Source of the DNA: Pseudoalteromonas sp. P1-25
GTDB lineage: Bacteria; Pseudomonadota; Gammaproteobacteria; Enterobacterales; Alteromonadaceae
DNA length: 43,477 nt
Assembly: GCF_001401805.1 (NCBI RefSeq)
Contig: NZ_LKDW01000035.1
Span: 1 to 43,477 of the forward strand
Direction of reading: 5' to 3'
The translations under genes and the position numbers were made by a program. The stretch's first letter is position 1; every line of letters begins with the position of its first letter. Positions 1 to 8,408 of the stretch are shown here, piece by piece. The notes under the pieces were generated by a model, which worked only from the letters and a program-made list of their open reading frames with translations, made no database searches and had not been told where the DNA came from.

Positions 1-254
1 GACTTACATCCATGTAAGAATAAGTAAAAACCGAGTAAAGCTTCCGCGTCCTGCTCACGCCCCTTACCTACATCCATGTAGGCAACAAATAGTTTATCGC
101 CCCTAGGCAGAACCCGAAGGGCAGCGCATGTTTGGCATTTATGCTGCGTTATCGCCTATTTATGGGGAGTAACCAAACTTCATAGGCTCTGCCTTGCCTA
201 AAAACCAAACATACTGCTGCAAATTCAACCATCAGAGATCAACACGCCCTAGCA
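1..254 (-). repeat. Intergenic MITE-like repeat, copy 1, cut by the window edge
   Basis: Read on the minus strand, about 80-251 matches the plus-strand element at 13183 onward almost base for base: the same TAGGGCGTGTTGATCT-like end, the same stretch through CCCCATAAATAGGCGATAA, and the same CCCTTCGGGTTCT. The two copies are therefore inverted relative to each other. Copy 1 carries an extra segment (about 35-82) that copy 2 lacks. Two short palindromes are present, CTTACATCCATGTAAG (4-19) and CCTACATCCATGTAGG (67-82). No coding potential is visible. It is probably a non-autonomous mobile or folded intergenic element; the class is inferred. Confidence 0.7.
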
Positions 255-298
255 TTACCATACGCTACAAAAAGCTAAATAGTTCTTTTAGCCGTAGG

Positions 299-332
299 GC
301 GTTTACCTTGTTAATAAAAACAAGGTAAACGC
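299..332. terminator. Strong perfect hairpin downstream of the PQQ dehydrogenase gene
   Basis: GCGTTTACCTTGTT and its exact complement AACAAGGTAAACGC flank a 6-nt loop, a 14-bp perfect stem. It lies 32 nt past the stop of the minus-strand gene ending at 364, so it could end that transcript, but no T-run follows it on either strand. It may instead stabilise the 3' end or belong to the neighbouring repeat. Confidence 0.5.
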
Positions 333-363
333 ATTATTTGCTATGCTGCGGTTACAAACGGTT

Positions 364-1512
364 TTATAGGTCAGGCTCAAGGCGTTTAATTCCTTGTCCA
401 TCAATGCCTAAGTAAATATAGCCATCACTGCCTTGTGCTAAGCTGCGAACGCGGCCTATTCCTTCTAAAATTTTATATTGCTTTGAAACACCTTTGTTAG
501 ATATTTCCAGTGCACTTAAAAACGAAAACTTCATAGACGATAGCAAAAGCTTGCCTTTTAATTGCGGGTACTTATCGCTGCTAACCAATAACATGTCAGA
601 AGGGGCGATGGAGGGGGTCCAATGCAGTACGGGCGATTGCATGCCGTCTTTTTCTTGTATGTCGGTAAACGACGTACCGCTGTAATTAACTCCATAACTA
701 ACCACCGGCCAGCCATAATTAGCGCCCGCTTTAATTATGTTTAGCTCATCGCCGCCGCGTGGGCCGTGCTCATGAGACCATAACGTTTGTGTTGTTGTAT
801 CAAACCACATACCTTGCGGGTTACGGTGTCCGTATGACCAAATAGCGGGTTTAGCGCTTTTTTGATTTACAAACGGGTTATCTTTAGGAATACGGCCATC
901 AGTGTGTAAGCGATAAATTTTACCGCCATCACGGGTTAAGTCTTGCGGGTTTTTATCGCGCGCGCCGCGATCGCCAATAGAAAAGTAAACATAGCCTTGG
1001 TTATCAAACACAATACGGCTGCCGTAGTGCTGGCCTTTTGTGCTGTTATGCTCACCTTTATAAAGTAATTGTGTGTTTAAAAGCTCAGTGCGATCGTCAC
1101 TCAGCTTGGCGCGCATTAGGGCTGTATTACTGCCACTTTTAGCGCCTTGGGTACTTGAGTAAGTTATGTAAAGCCATTGATTATTGTCTGGTCGGCTATG
1201 TAGGGCTAAATCGAGTAAACCGCCTTGCCCGTTAGCATCAATTTGTGGCAAACCCGAGAGCTTAGTTAAAGTTGATGATTTTTTAGGCAGCAAATAAAGT
1301 GTGCCGCTTCGCTCGGTTATAAGTAAATCACCATTACTTAGCGGCTCAATAGCCCAGGGGATAGTTACTCCTTTAGCCACACTGACGGCTTTTACATTGA
1401 GCGGTAACACATCAAGGGTTTTGTAATCAACAGCCGCCACTGGCATTGAAATCAATGCAGCTATTAACGCCGTTGATACTGTTTTAGCAATCGATTTTAT
1501 AGGGAAAAACAC
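364..1512 (-). CDS. PQQ-dependent aldose sugar dehydrogenase, periplasmic (YliI/Asd family)
   Basis: Soluble quinoprotein expected to oxidise aldose sugars in the periplasm and pass electrons to the respiratory chain. The 382-residue protein begins with a Sec signal peptide (about 1-27, cleavage near PVAA/VDYK), followed by a six-bladed beta-propeller of the glucose/sorbosone dehydrogenase type. Family motifs visible are GDRGARDKNPQ, IWSYGHRNPQGM, HEHGPRGGDE and NYGWPVVSYG, which line the PQQ and Ca2+ site. The start is GTG with AGGAC about 8 nt upstream. The gene stands alone; a strong hairpin follows the stop. No PQQ biosynthesis genes are in the window, so cofactor may be made elsewhere or scavenged. 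Family assignment is firm; substrate is unknown. Confidence 0.9.
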   Translation of the reverse strand: MFFPIKSIAKTVSTALIAALISMPVAAVDYKTLDVLPLNVKAVSVAKGVTIPWAIEPLSNGDLLITERSGTLYLLPKKSSTLTKLSGLPQIDANGQGGLLDLALHSRPDNNQWLYITYSSTQGAKSGSNTALMRAKLSDDRTELLNTQLLYKGEHNSTKGQHYGSRIVFDNQGYVYFSIGDRGARDKNPQDLTRDGGKIYRLHTDGRIPKDNPFVNQKSAKPAIWSYGHRNPQGMWFDTTTQTLWSHEHGPRGGDELNIIKAGANYGWPVVSYGVNYSGTSFTDIQEKDGMQSPVLHWTPSIAPSDMLLVSSDKYPQLKGKLLLSSMKFSFLSALEISNKGVSKQYKILEGIGRVRSLAQGSDGYIYLGIDGQGIKRLEPDL

Positions 1513-1783
1513 AGTTTTGTCCTGTTTAATAAGTAAGCAAGTAATGCCTACATTAGCATGCTACTGCTGATTTTGCTAAATGTGGCAATTTAATAAAAAC
1601 TATATATATTTCAATCAACAAGAGTTTATCTGCAGTGCTACATAGCTACCTTTAGTATTTAAAACAGCTACTTGTTGCACCTTTATTAAGGCTTTAGTAC
1701 TGCACTTTAAATTTAAGCTTTGCATATAAATTACACTAAAAAACTGACTATTTACTCTAATACTATTGAAATTAATTTTTTTG

Positions 1784-1801
1784 GGCGTACACTTGTGCGC
1801 T
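1784..1801. promoter_or_regulatory. FabR-like palindrome 1 upstream of the desaturase operon
   Basis: GGCGTACACTTGTGCGCT is a near-perfect inverted repeat. From memory, the E. coli FabR operator at fabA/fabB is of the form AGCGTACA-N2-TGTxCGCT, which this fits at nearly every position. FabR (TetR family) represses unsaturated fatty acid genes, which suits the desaturase operon that follows. Binding is inferred. Confidence 0.6.
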
Positions 1802-1809
1802 GAAGTTTG

Positions 1810-1827
1810 AGCGTACACATGTAAGTT
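1810..1827. promoter_or_regulatory. FabR-like palindrome 2, degenerate right half
   Basis: AGCGTACACATGTAAGTT repeats the left half AGCGTACA of the FabR-type site exactly, with a weaker right half (TGTAAG). Its centre is 26 bp from that of the first palindrome, i.e. about 2.5 helical turns. The pair lies 34-77 nt before the desC start, where it could cover the promoter. Confidence 0.5.
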
Positions 1828-1863
1828 CAAATTCAATATTTAATATCCAAGAGATTAATAGTG

Positions 1864-2907
1864 ATGATTACTAAAGTATTAGACCAATTTTCGAAGTGGT
1901 TTTTACACCATCAAAGCTTTGCAGGCTATATTGAGCCCATTATGCAAATGGTTAAGCCTGCGTGGCGTGCTGGTCTTTATAGAGCAAAAATTGAAGAGTT
2001 AACGCAGTACAATGGTGACTTTTTAAGTATTACCTTAAAGCCTACTCAGCACTGGCAGGCACACATTGCTGGCCAACATATTAGTTTAACGGTAGAAATA
2101 AATGGGCGTTTATTAACACGTGTGTTTACGGTTGCCTCAAGCCCTGAGCAATTTAAAAAAACGGGGTTAGTGCGTTTATTAATTAAAACTAATCAGCAAG
2201 GGCGATTTACAAGCCTTTTAAGCAGTGCTTTACGAGTCGGTGAGTGGTGCAATATTTCAGCGCCTAGTGGCGACTTTGTTTATAAAAATTCCCAAAACAA
2301 TACAACGTTTATAGCAGGCGGCTCGGGTATTACACCTATGCTTGCCATGATTAGTGAGCATTTAAAACATACAACACAAAAAGTATTGTTAATTTATTAT
2401 GCCAAAGCCGCAGCACACCAATGTGTAGATGAGCTAAGTGCATTAGCAAATCAGTTTTCACATTTTTCATTTTTATTGCTCACTCGCGAGCAATCAGGTG
2501 ACATTACACGCCATGTAAATGTGTGGGAAAACCCAGATATTTACTGCTGTGGGCCAGCAAACTTTATGAAAACGGTGAGTGATTTTGCTAAAAAGCACCA
2601 TTTAAATTATTACCAAGAGGCATTTGGTTTAACACTGCCAAGCCAAAATGACGACAGCCTATTTAACGTACATATTAATAGCACCGCTCATCTCGTCAAT
2701 GCTAACAACCCTTTGTTAGTACAGTTTGAGGCAAAACAACTACCAGTTAAACGCGGGTGTGGCATTGGTATTTGCCACCAGTGCCAGTGCATTAAAAAGT
2801 CAGGCGTGGTGCGTAATTTAAAAACTGGCGAGCTGAGTGATAGTGGCGAGCAGTTAATTCAACTGTGTGTTAGTCAACCTGTTAGCGATTTGGAGTTACA
2901 GCTATGA
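1864..2907 (+). CDS. desC: Flavodoxin/ferredoxin-NADP reductase-type oxidoreductase, redox partner of the desaturase (DesC-like)
   Basis: Electron-transfer protein taking electrons from NAD(P)H through FAD to a [2Fe-2S] centre, expected to feed the membrane desaturase encoded next. Domains in order: FAD-binding barrel with RVFTVASSP (flavin loop), NAD-binding domain with FIAGGSGITPML and a terminal CCGPANFM, then a C-terminal plant-type ferredoxin domain with the CGIGICHQC cluster and a distal Cys near LCVS. Start is ATG 1864 or the GTG just before it at 1861; AAGAG lies 7-10 nt upstream. The stop overlaps the next start by 4 nt (ATGA), so the two are translationally coupled. The pair resembles the DesC-DesB system of Pseudomonas. 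Partner identity is inferred from operon structure. Confidence 0.85.
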   Translation: MITKVLDQFSKWFLHHQSFAGYIEPIMQMVKPAWRAGLYRAKIEELTQYNGDFLSITLKPTQHWQAHIAGQHISLTVEINGRLLTRVFTVASSPEQFKKTGLVRLLIKTNQQGRFTSLLSSALRVGEWCNISAPSGDFVYKNSQNNTTFIAGGSGITPMLAMISEHLKHTTQKVLLIYYAKAAAHQCVDELSALANQFSHFSFLLLTREQSGDITRHVNVWENPDIYCCGPANFMKTVSDFAKKHHLNYYQEAFGLTLPSQNDDSLFNVHINSTAHLVNANNPLLVQFEAKQLPVKRGCGIGICHQCQCIKKSGVVRNLKTGELSDSGEQLIQLCVSQPVSDLELQL

Positions 2908-3956
2908 AAAACATAAACTTTGATCAGTTAGCCCACGATTTAGATAGCATAAAAATGAATACACTAAGCAAAGTAGGGCAACAAGATGCAAACTATATTC
3001 GCTCGGTTGTTAAAAAGCAGCGGCTATGTGAGTGGAGTGGGCGTATTTTACTTATGCTGGGCTTTATTCAGCCAATTTTATGGGTTGTAGGTGTGCTGCT
3101 ATTAGCGGTTGCAAAAATTTTGGACAATATGGAAATTGGCCACAACGTTATGCACGGCCAATACGATTGGATGAACGACAAGCAGCTTAACTCGCAAAAC
3201 TACGAATGGGATATTGCATGCGATGGCCAAAGTTGGCATCGCGTTCATAACTTTGAGCACCACACCTACACTAATATTATTGGTAAAGACCGCGACTTTG
3301 GTTATGGCTTATTGCGTTTAAGCAATGATTTTAAATGGCGGTTAAAAAATGTGTGGCAGTTTATTACGTATATTAATTTAAGTGTGCTGTTTCAGTGGGG
3401 GGTGTCGTACCACGAGCTGGCTGCAGAGCGTGTGTTTATAGGTAAAAAGAAAGAAAACCGCGAAGGGGGTGTATCGCATTCTACCCTAAAACAGCGTTTT
3501 TTTAGTAAAGGCGCGCGCCAATTAATAAAAGATTATGTGATATTTCCTTTATTGGCAGGGCCTTTGTTTTTATGGGTATTAGCAGGCAACTTACTGGCAA
3601 ATTTAATCCGTAATTTATGGACCTCAACCATTATTTTTTGTGGCCACTTTACTGAGGACACCGAAACCTTTAAACAAGAAGACTGCATAAACGAAACGCA
3701 AGGGCAGTGGTACTATCGCCAAGTGTTAGGCTCATCAAATATCAAAGGCCCGCATTGGTTTCATGTTTTAACTGGGCATTTAAGCTGCCAAATTGAGCAT
3801 CACTTATTTCCTGATATGCCGTCCTCTCGCTATCAAGAGGTAGCCCCGCAAGTGCAAGCCGTTATGCAAAAGCACGGTATTGATTATCATACAGGTGGTT
3901 TTTTTAAACAGTACGGCTCGGTATTAAAACGTATTATTAGGTACTCGTTTAAATAA
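2904..3956 (+). CDS. desB: Membrane fatty acid desaturase (DesB-like acyl-CoA delta-9 desaturase)
   Basis: Di-iron membrane enzyme that introduces a double bond into acyl chains, adjusting membrane fluidity. All three histidine boxes of the fatty-acid desaturase superfamily are present: GHNVMH (HxxxH), HNFEHHTYT and QIEHHLFPDMP. Hydrophobic segments are near residues 45-70 and 205-240, giving the usual two membrane hairpins. Length (350 aa) is normal for the bacterial family. It overlaps the reductase gene by 4 nt and ends in a strong terminator at 3971, so the operon has two genes. Two FabR-like palindromes upstream suggest control by unsaturated acyl-CoA/ACP status. Regiospecificity is inferred from the DesCB resemblance. 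Confidence 0.88.
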   Translation: MKNINFDQLAHDLDSIKMNTLSKVGQQDANYIRSVVKKQRLCEWSGRILLMLGFIQPILWVVGVLLLAVAKILDNMEIGHNVMHGQYDWMNDKQLNSQNYEWDIACDGQSWHRVHNFEHHTYTNIIGKDRDFGYGLLRLSNDFKWRLKNVWQFITYINLSVLFQWGVSYHELAAERVFIGKKKENREGGVSHSTLKQRFFSKGARQLIKDYVIFPLLAGPLFLWVLAGNLLANLIRNLWTSTIIFCGHFTEDTETFKQEDCINETQGQWYYRQVLGSSNIKGPHWFHVLTGHLSCQIEHHLFPDMPSSRYQEVAPQVQAVMQKHGIDYHTGGFFKQYGSVLKRIIRYSFK

Positions 3957-3970
3957 ATAATGTGCCTTTA

Positions 3971-4008
3971 AAAAGCCGATTAATGAAGATGCATTAATCG
4001 GCTTTTTT
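3971..4008 (+). terminator. Intrinsic terminator after the desaturase operon
   Basis: AAAAGCCGATTAATG pairs with CATTAATCGGCTTTT across a 6-nt loop, followed by six T residues. It is placed 14 nt after the desB stop. Confidence 0.9.
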
Positions 4009-4154
4009 GTATGTGCTTAGCAATGTGGCTAATTTATAAACAGTAGTTGCAAAAAATTCTTTTTGATAATTAAAAAAGCCTCAGTTTTGCTATGGTTAAA
4101 CGATGCATGATTGTCATACAATGGAGAAAAATAGACCACACAAGAGAGATTAAA

Positions 4155-5150
4155 ATGGCCGCATTCGGTACTGTGTTTATGCCGCAGATGATTCAAGCTC
4201 GTTTTTCAGATAACCAATGGAGCGAAAGCTCAATCGTCCCTTCCGATAAACTTGAACTTCATGCGGGTGCGCACGTTCTTCATTATTCAAGTACGTGTTT
4301 TGAAGGCTTAAAAGCGTTTCGCCACGAAGATGGCTCTATTTATATTTTTAGAATAGATGCAAACATTGCGCGTATGCAGCAAAGCTCTGCGTTATTAAGC
4401 CTACCAAGCTTTGATGGGCAAATGCTAAAAGACATGATTATCAAAATTGTTAAAGAATATGCTGATGAAACGCCATTACCACCAGGCTCTATGTACATTC
4501 GCCCAACTCACATAGGAACAGAGGCTGCCATTGGTAAAGCGGCGGCGCCGTCAATGAGCTCGTTGTTATATACACTTTTATCGCCAGTTGGCGATTACTT
4601 TACAGGCGGCGCTACTGCACTGCGTGTTTTACTTGAAGAAGATGGCATGCGCTGTGCCCCGCACATGGGCATGGTAAAAAGTGGTGGTAACTACGCCAGT
4701 GCACTTGCACCAATTAGCGCAGCGCGCGAAAAATACCAAGCCGATCAAATCTTGTTTTGCCCAGGTGGCGACGTACAAGAAACAGGTGCAGCTAACTTTA
4801 TTCTTATTGATGGTAACGAAATTATTACCAAAGCGCTTGATAGCACGTTTTTACATGGCGTAACGCGCAATAGCATTTTAACCATTGCAAAAGACTTAGG
4901 CATGACAGTAAGCGAGCGTAACTTTAGCGTTACCGAGCTTTTAGAGCGTGCTGCAAAGCCAGGCACAGAAGCTGCACTTTCAGGCACTGCTGCGGTGTTA
5001 ACGCCGGTAGGCACGTTTATTCATAACGATAAAGAATACAAAGTAGGCAGTGGCGAGCCAGGCCCTACAACAGCGCGATTACGCCAAGCATTGAACGATA
5101 TTCAATGGGGTAAAAGTGAAGACAAACACGGCTGGTTAACTAAAATCTAA
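4155..5150 (+). CDS. ilvE: Branched-chain amino acid aminotransferase
   Basis: PLP-dependent class IV aminotransferase that interconverts Leu, Ile and Val with their 2-oxo acids. The fold-type IV motifs are clear: CFEGLKAFRHEDG near the N-terminus, IRPTHIGTE, the PLP-lysine neighbourhood MVKSGGNYASAL, and the phosphate loop SGTAAVLTPVG near the C-terminus. Translation from ATG 4155 gives MAAFGTVF and 331 residues; AAGAGAGA lies about 7 nt upstream. An in-frame upstream ATG at 4092 has no such signal and adds residues foreign to the family. It is monocistronic, between two terminators, and not near other ilv genes. Confidence 0.88.
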   Translation: MAAFGTVFMPQMIQARFSDNQWSESSIVPSDKLELHAGAHVLHYSSTCFEGLKAFRHEDGSIYIFRIDANIARMQQSSALLSLPSFDGQMLKDMIIKIVKEYADETPLPPGSMYIRPTHIGTEAAIGKAAAPSMSSLLYTLLSPVGDYFTGGATALRVLLEEDGMRCAPHMGMVKSGGNYASALAPISAAREKYQADQILFCPGGDVQETGAANFILIDGNEIITKALDSTFLHGVTRNSILTIAKDLGMTVSERNFSVTELLERAAKPGTEAALSGTAAVLTPVGTFIHNDKEYKVGSGEPGPTTARLRQALNDIQWGKSEDKHGWLTKI

Positions 5151-5172
5151 TTGATTTGAGCAGTTCGCAGTA

Positions 5173-5205
5173 AAAAGCCACCGACTAGGTGGCTTTTGTG
5201 TTTTT
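5173..5205 (+). terminator. Intrinsic terminator after ilvE
   Basis: AAAAGCCACC pairs with GGTGGCTTTT over a 5-nt loop; the downstream strand is T-rich (GTGTTTTTG). Confidence 0.85.
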
Positions 5206-5230
5206 GAGTAATTTTTGAAATGTTTAGCGC

Positions 5231-5626
5231 TTAAAACTTCATTTCTATTTTGCCGTACACGTAACGGCCATTAAATCCGTAGGGCGAAAAGCTTGAATAT
5301 GCGAACAAGCGAGAAAAAGTAGAGACTTCTTCTACATTTTCGCGGGTTGGATCTGGGTATACATCAAAAATGTTATTGGCACCTAAACTAAGCGTTAGGT
5401 TATCGGTAGTGGCATAAGCTACATCTAAATCAGTGATCCACTTAGGTTTTAATACCTCGTTTAGCTCAGGCGTTGATGATGGGTCTTGGGTTTCACCGTA
5501 ACGCGTAGTTCTTAGTGTGGTACGCAGCGCATCATGGGTCCAAGTAGCGCTTAAATTGTATTTATTGCGCGGGGTGCTTACTTCAAAGCGACGCAGCTCT
5601 GTACCTGAGAACAAGTTGTATAGCGT
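5231..5626 (-). pseudogene. C-terminal remnant of a TonB-dependent outer-membrane receptor
   Basis: About 130 residues read like the last beta-strands of a TonB-dependent receptor: FSGTELRRFEVSTPRNKYN, the penultimate-strand signature LSLGANNIFDVYPD, and a C-terminal sequence ending ...GRYVYGKIEMKF with the terminal aromatic typical of outer-membrane barrels. Complete receptors of this class are roughly 700-1000 residues with plug and barrel; plug, signal peptide and TonB box are all missing. The frame is closed by a stop just upstream (near 5627), and only about 45 bp separate it from the next gene. I see no promoter or ribosome site. This is a deletion scar, not a functional gene. Confidence 0.8.
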
Positions 5627-5670
5627 TTAAAAAGGTTACGAATGATTTTTATAAGAAAATAATATAAAAA

Positions 5671-5982
5671 TTAAAATTTTATTTTACCGATAAGTATATC
5701 TTTAAACATAACCCAATCTCCCCATAAGCTATAAAATGGGTGCTTAAATGTAGCAGGGCGGTTTTTTTCAAAGAAGAAATGCCCAACCCACGCAAATCCA
5801 TACCCAATAATCGGTAATAGCCACAGCAAGCTATATTGTTGTTTAATTAAGGCAATAGTAATAACTACAAGCACTAAAGTGCTGCCTATAAAATGTAGGC
5901 GTCGGCAGGTTACATTACGGTGCTCTTTTAGGTAGTAGGGGTAAAACGCTTTAAAGGAGTTAAAAGTGTGTGGTGTGTTCAT
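5671..5982 (-). CDS. DUF962 / Mpo1-like membrane protein
   Basis: Small membrane protein of 103 residues related to the yeast Mpo1 (YGL010w) family, members of which act as Fe(II)-dependent dioxygenases in 2-hydroxy fatty acid breakdown. Two central hydrophobic segments (about 33-48 and 52-69) and the family motifs around the conserved histidines are visible: YLKEHRNVTCRRLHFIG and GHFFFEKNRPATFKHPFYSLWGDW. Length fits the short bacterial members. AAAGGAG lies upstream, though a little far from the ATG. It stands next to a receptor remnant and is not in an operon. Enzyme activity in this bacterium is an inference. Confidence 0.8.
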   Translation of the reverse strand: MNTPHTFNSFKAFYPYYLKEHRNVTCRRLHFIGSTLVLVVITIALIKQQYSLLWLLPIIGYGFAWVGHFFFEKNRPATFKHPFYSLWGDWVMFKDILIGKIKF

Positions 5983-6091
5983 AATCCATGCTCTTATTTT
6001 TATAGTTTAATAAATATACAAAGGTTTAATAATCTTTGCAGGTAAATTTTGAGTAAGAAAGCGCAATACACACCAATGCACGTAGTTAAAT

Positions 6092-7384
6092 TTATTGAAC
6101 TGGCGAAAACAGCCTTTGGTACGTTTTATAAGCGTATTCGTCACTCATGCCGCTTAGGTAATCGCATATTATGCGCATCCCTTGGTTTTGTTTTTCAGCG
6201 TCTAGATACAGTGCTTGTGTTGTTTCGGGTAATAAACGCAGTGGGTCGCTGGCAAAAGCGGTAAATAACTCAATTAGTAAGTTTTGACCTTTAAACTCTA
6301 TCTGCTGCATTTCGGGGTCACGTATTAAGCGCTTAAATACAAAATGCTTTAATATTTGCAAAACGCGCTCGTACTGCGGGTCCAGCTTTGCGGTGTACTT
6401 TAAAATAGGGCATTCAAAATCACCATGCTGCACATCTAAATGAATATGAATAATAAACATATTGACCAGCTCGCCTATGGCGTCTTTACGTTCAAAATCG
6501 TTTTTTGAAAACAAGCGTTGGGTGAGCGAGTCTAATTTAGTGTTTAACCAATCGTAATTAAGTGCGTTTAAGTGGGGTAATGCATGTGTTTGCCAATCAT
6601 CTAATGTGAGCACTTTAGTAGCTATGGCATCTTCTAGGTCGTGCACTGCATATGCTATGTCATCGGCATGTTCCATTATGGCGCTATCTAACGATTTATA
6701 ACGGGTTTTTGCTCGGTACTGATCTACTGGCGTATGGCTTGTTAATAGGGCCTTATCGTTGTTGCTTAAAGGGGCAATGATCCACTCAAATATTTGCGCG
6801 TCATCGTGGTATAAGCCTTTAGCGGGGCGCCAATCATCTGCTTTTATAAATGAGCGTGCGCTATTTACATCAGGAATTGTGTGCCATAAATCATTTATAT
6901 AGGCAGGGTATTTTATAAATCCTAGCAAGGTGCGGCGGGTTAGGTTCATGCCGTGGCCATCAGAGTATGGCTCAAGTTTAGCGACTATACGTAGTGTTTG
7001 TGCATTTCCTTCAAACCCTCCGTGCTCACGCATCATGTAATTTAAGGCTATTTCGCCGCCATGGCCAAACGGGGGGTGGCCTATATCGTGCGCTAAACAT
7101 AAGGTTTCTAATAAACCAGTAGAAGGAAAGTGTGTAAAGTCGCTGTGCTGTGCTTTTAAATGCCGTAATATGCCAGTACCAATTTGCGAGACTTCTAACG
7201 AGTGGGTTAGGCGTGTACGATAAAAATCGTTTAAGCCTATTCCCATAATTTGGGTTTTTGCTTGTAAACGCCTAAATGCTGCAGCATGTATTATTCGAGA
7301 GCGGTCTACTTGCCAAGGTGAGCGATTATCGTTAGGGCGGTGTTTTGCTTGCTCTATTATTCGTTGTTGCCATTGCTTATCCAT
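6092..7384 (-). CDS. dgt: dGTPase-like HD-domain deoxynucleoside triphosphohydrolase
   Basis: HD-superfamily enzyme predicted to cleave dGTP or other dNTPs to the deoxynucleoside and triphosphate, influencing the dNTP pool. Metal ligands are recognisable: TRLTHSLEVSQIG (H61), CLAHDIGHPPFGHGGE (H99-D100) and the distal Asp in EHADDIAYAVHDLEDA. The N-terminal DRSRIIHAAAFRRLQAKTQ is the family nucleotide-binding segment. At 430 residues it is closer to the shorter dGTPase-like class than to E. coli Dgt (about 505). Starts at ATG 7384. It is monocistronic, with no defence genes nearby, so housekeeping is the simplest role, although Dgt enzymes can restrict phage. Confidence 0.88.
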   Translation of the reverse strand: MDKQWQQRIIEQAKHRPNDNRSPWQVDRSRIIHAAAFRRLQAKTQIMGIGLNDFYRTRLTHSLEVSQIGTGILRHLKAQHSDFTHFPSTGLLETLCLAHDIGHPPFGHGGEIALNYMMREHGGFEGNAQTLRIVAKLEPYSDGHGMNLTRRTLLGFIKYPAYINDLWHTIPDVNSARSFIKADDWRPAKGLYHDDAQIFEWIIAPLSNNDKALLTSHTPVDQYRAKTRYKSLDSAIMEHADDIAYAVHDLEDAIATKVLTLDDWQTHALPHLNALNYDWLNTKLDSLTQRLFSKNDFERKDAIGELVNMFIIHIHLDVQHGDFECPILKYTAKLDPQYERVLQILKHFVFKRLIRDPEMQQIEFKGQNLLIELFTAFASDPLRLLPETTQALYLDAEKQNQGMRIICDYLSGMSDEYAYKTYQRLFSPVQ

Positions 7385-7598
7385 ACTGCCTTACCTAAAA
7401 CGTTATCAAACAAGAGGTTATTTTAATTATAGCGCGTTTAATGATCATAATTGGCTACTCGCTCAGTATACCTTTGTGCTTATAAATTGCGAATGAACGA
7501 AGCAGGTTATTCGCGTTTATATAGTGGCTTAGGTATAATGGGTGTTCATATGCGTGTGTTTTTGCCACGCATAATTTGTAGTTAGATTGAGAGAGTAC

Positions 7599-8408
7599 AT
7601 GCTAAAAACCATTTTAAAGCTGTTACTAAGCGTATTTTTTTTATGGGCGCTTGCATACCCATTTATGCAAAGTAATGAGCATGAGGTTGAAGAACAGACC
7701 ACAGATGAACAACCTAAAAAGGTGCAAAAAAAAGAAAAACCCCTGCACAATGTTACCTTACCTAAGTTTTCTGAATTTGCTGATGTGAAAGAGAAAAAAC
7801 AGGCATTTTTTGATTTTATTCGCCCACATGTTGAGGCTGAAAATAAAAAAATATTACAGCAACGTGCTAAGTTAGAAATTGCGCTGATGATGCTTGAATA
7901 CAACGAACCGCTTGAGAAAAAACAACAGCGCGACATCGTTAATATTTTAAAAGCCTATGGCTTGCCTGAAACGCTAAACACCCTAATTTTAACGCAAGCG
8001 CTGCGCCGTGTTGATATTATTCCTAAAGAGCTTGCGCTAATGCAAGCGGCGAATGAGTCGGCGTGGGGTACATCGCGCTTTGCACGCATTGGACTTAACT
8101 TTTTCGGCCAATGGTGCTACTCAAAAGGGTGCGGTATGGTGCCAAGACGCCGCAATACTGGTGCTGCGCACGAAGTGGCTGCATTTAAGTCGGTACGCGC
8201 GGCAGTTAGCTCGTATTTTAGAAATATTAACACGCATAATGCCTACAAAGAGTTACGCCTGATACGTGAAGATTTACGCCGGCAACAAAAACCCATAGCG
8301 GCTACAGCACTAACGCATGGTTTAATGTCGTATTCAGAACGCGGCGAGGCCTACATAGAAGAGTTAAATACTATGATTAACCAAAACAGAGCTTACTTTG
8401 ATGAATAA
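7599..8408 (+). CDS. bax: Bax-like glucosaminidase, membrane-anchored
   Basis: Peptidoglycan-active protein of the mannosyl-glycoprotein endo-beta-N-acetylglucosaminidase (glucosaminidase/LYZ2) family. An N-terminal hydrophobic segment (MLKTILKLLLSVFFLWALAY) anchors or exports it. A charged, Lys/Glu-rich linker (about 30-95) precedes the catalytic domain, where LMQAANESAWGTSRFARIG carries the presumed catalytic Glu and NFFGQWCYSKGCGMVP is typical of Bax. Start ATG 7599 is preferred over an upstream in-frame TTG because the overlapping GAGAGAG is the ribosome site and the signal anchor then begins at residue 1. It overlaps the following gene by 8 nt, so the two are probably coupled. Confidence 0.88.
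   Translation: MLKTILKLLLSVFFLWALAYPFMQSNEHEVEEQTTDEQPKKVQKKEKPLHNVTLPKFSEFADVKEKKQAFFDFIRPHVEAENKKILQQRAKLEIALMMLEYNEPLEKKQQRDIVNILKAYGLPETLNTLILTQALRRVDIIPKELALMQAANESAWGTSRFARIGLNFFGQWCYSKGCGMVPRRRNTGAAHEVAAFKSVRAAVSSYFRNINTHNAYKELRLIREDLRRQQKPIAATALTHGLMSYSERGEAYIEELNTMINQNRAYFDE

Noticed and set aside
1615..1836. Minus-strand frame of 73 codons upstream of desC
   Set aside because: It overlaps the FabR-like palindromes and promoter region, has no ribosome site and shows a composition of AT-rich non-coding DNA.
4092..4154. N-terminal extension of ilvE or a leader peptide from ATG 4092
   Set aside because: No ribosome site, the residues do not resemble the family, and there are no runs of Ile, Leu or Val codons as expected for an ilv leader.
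6092..7384. dGTPase as part of an anti-phage system
   Set aside because: No other defence-type genes or mobile signatures adjoin; neighbours are housekeeping genes, so ordinary nucleotide metabolism is the better explanation.
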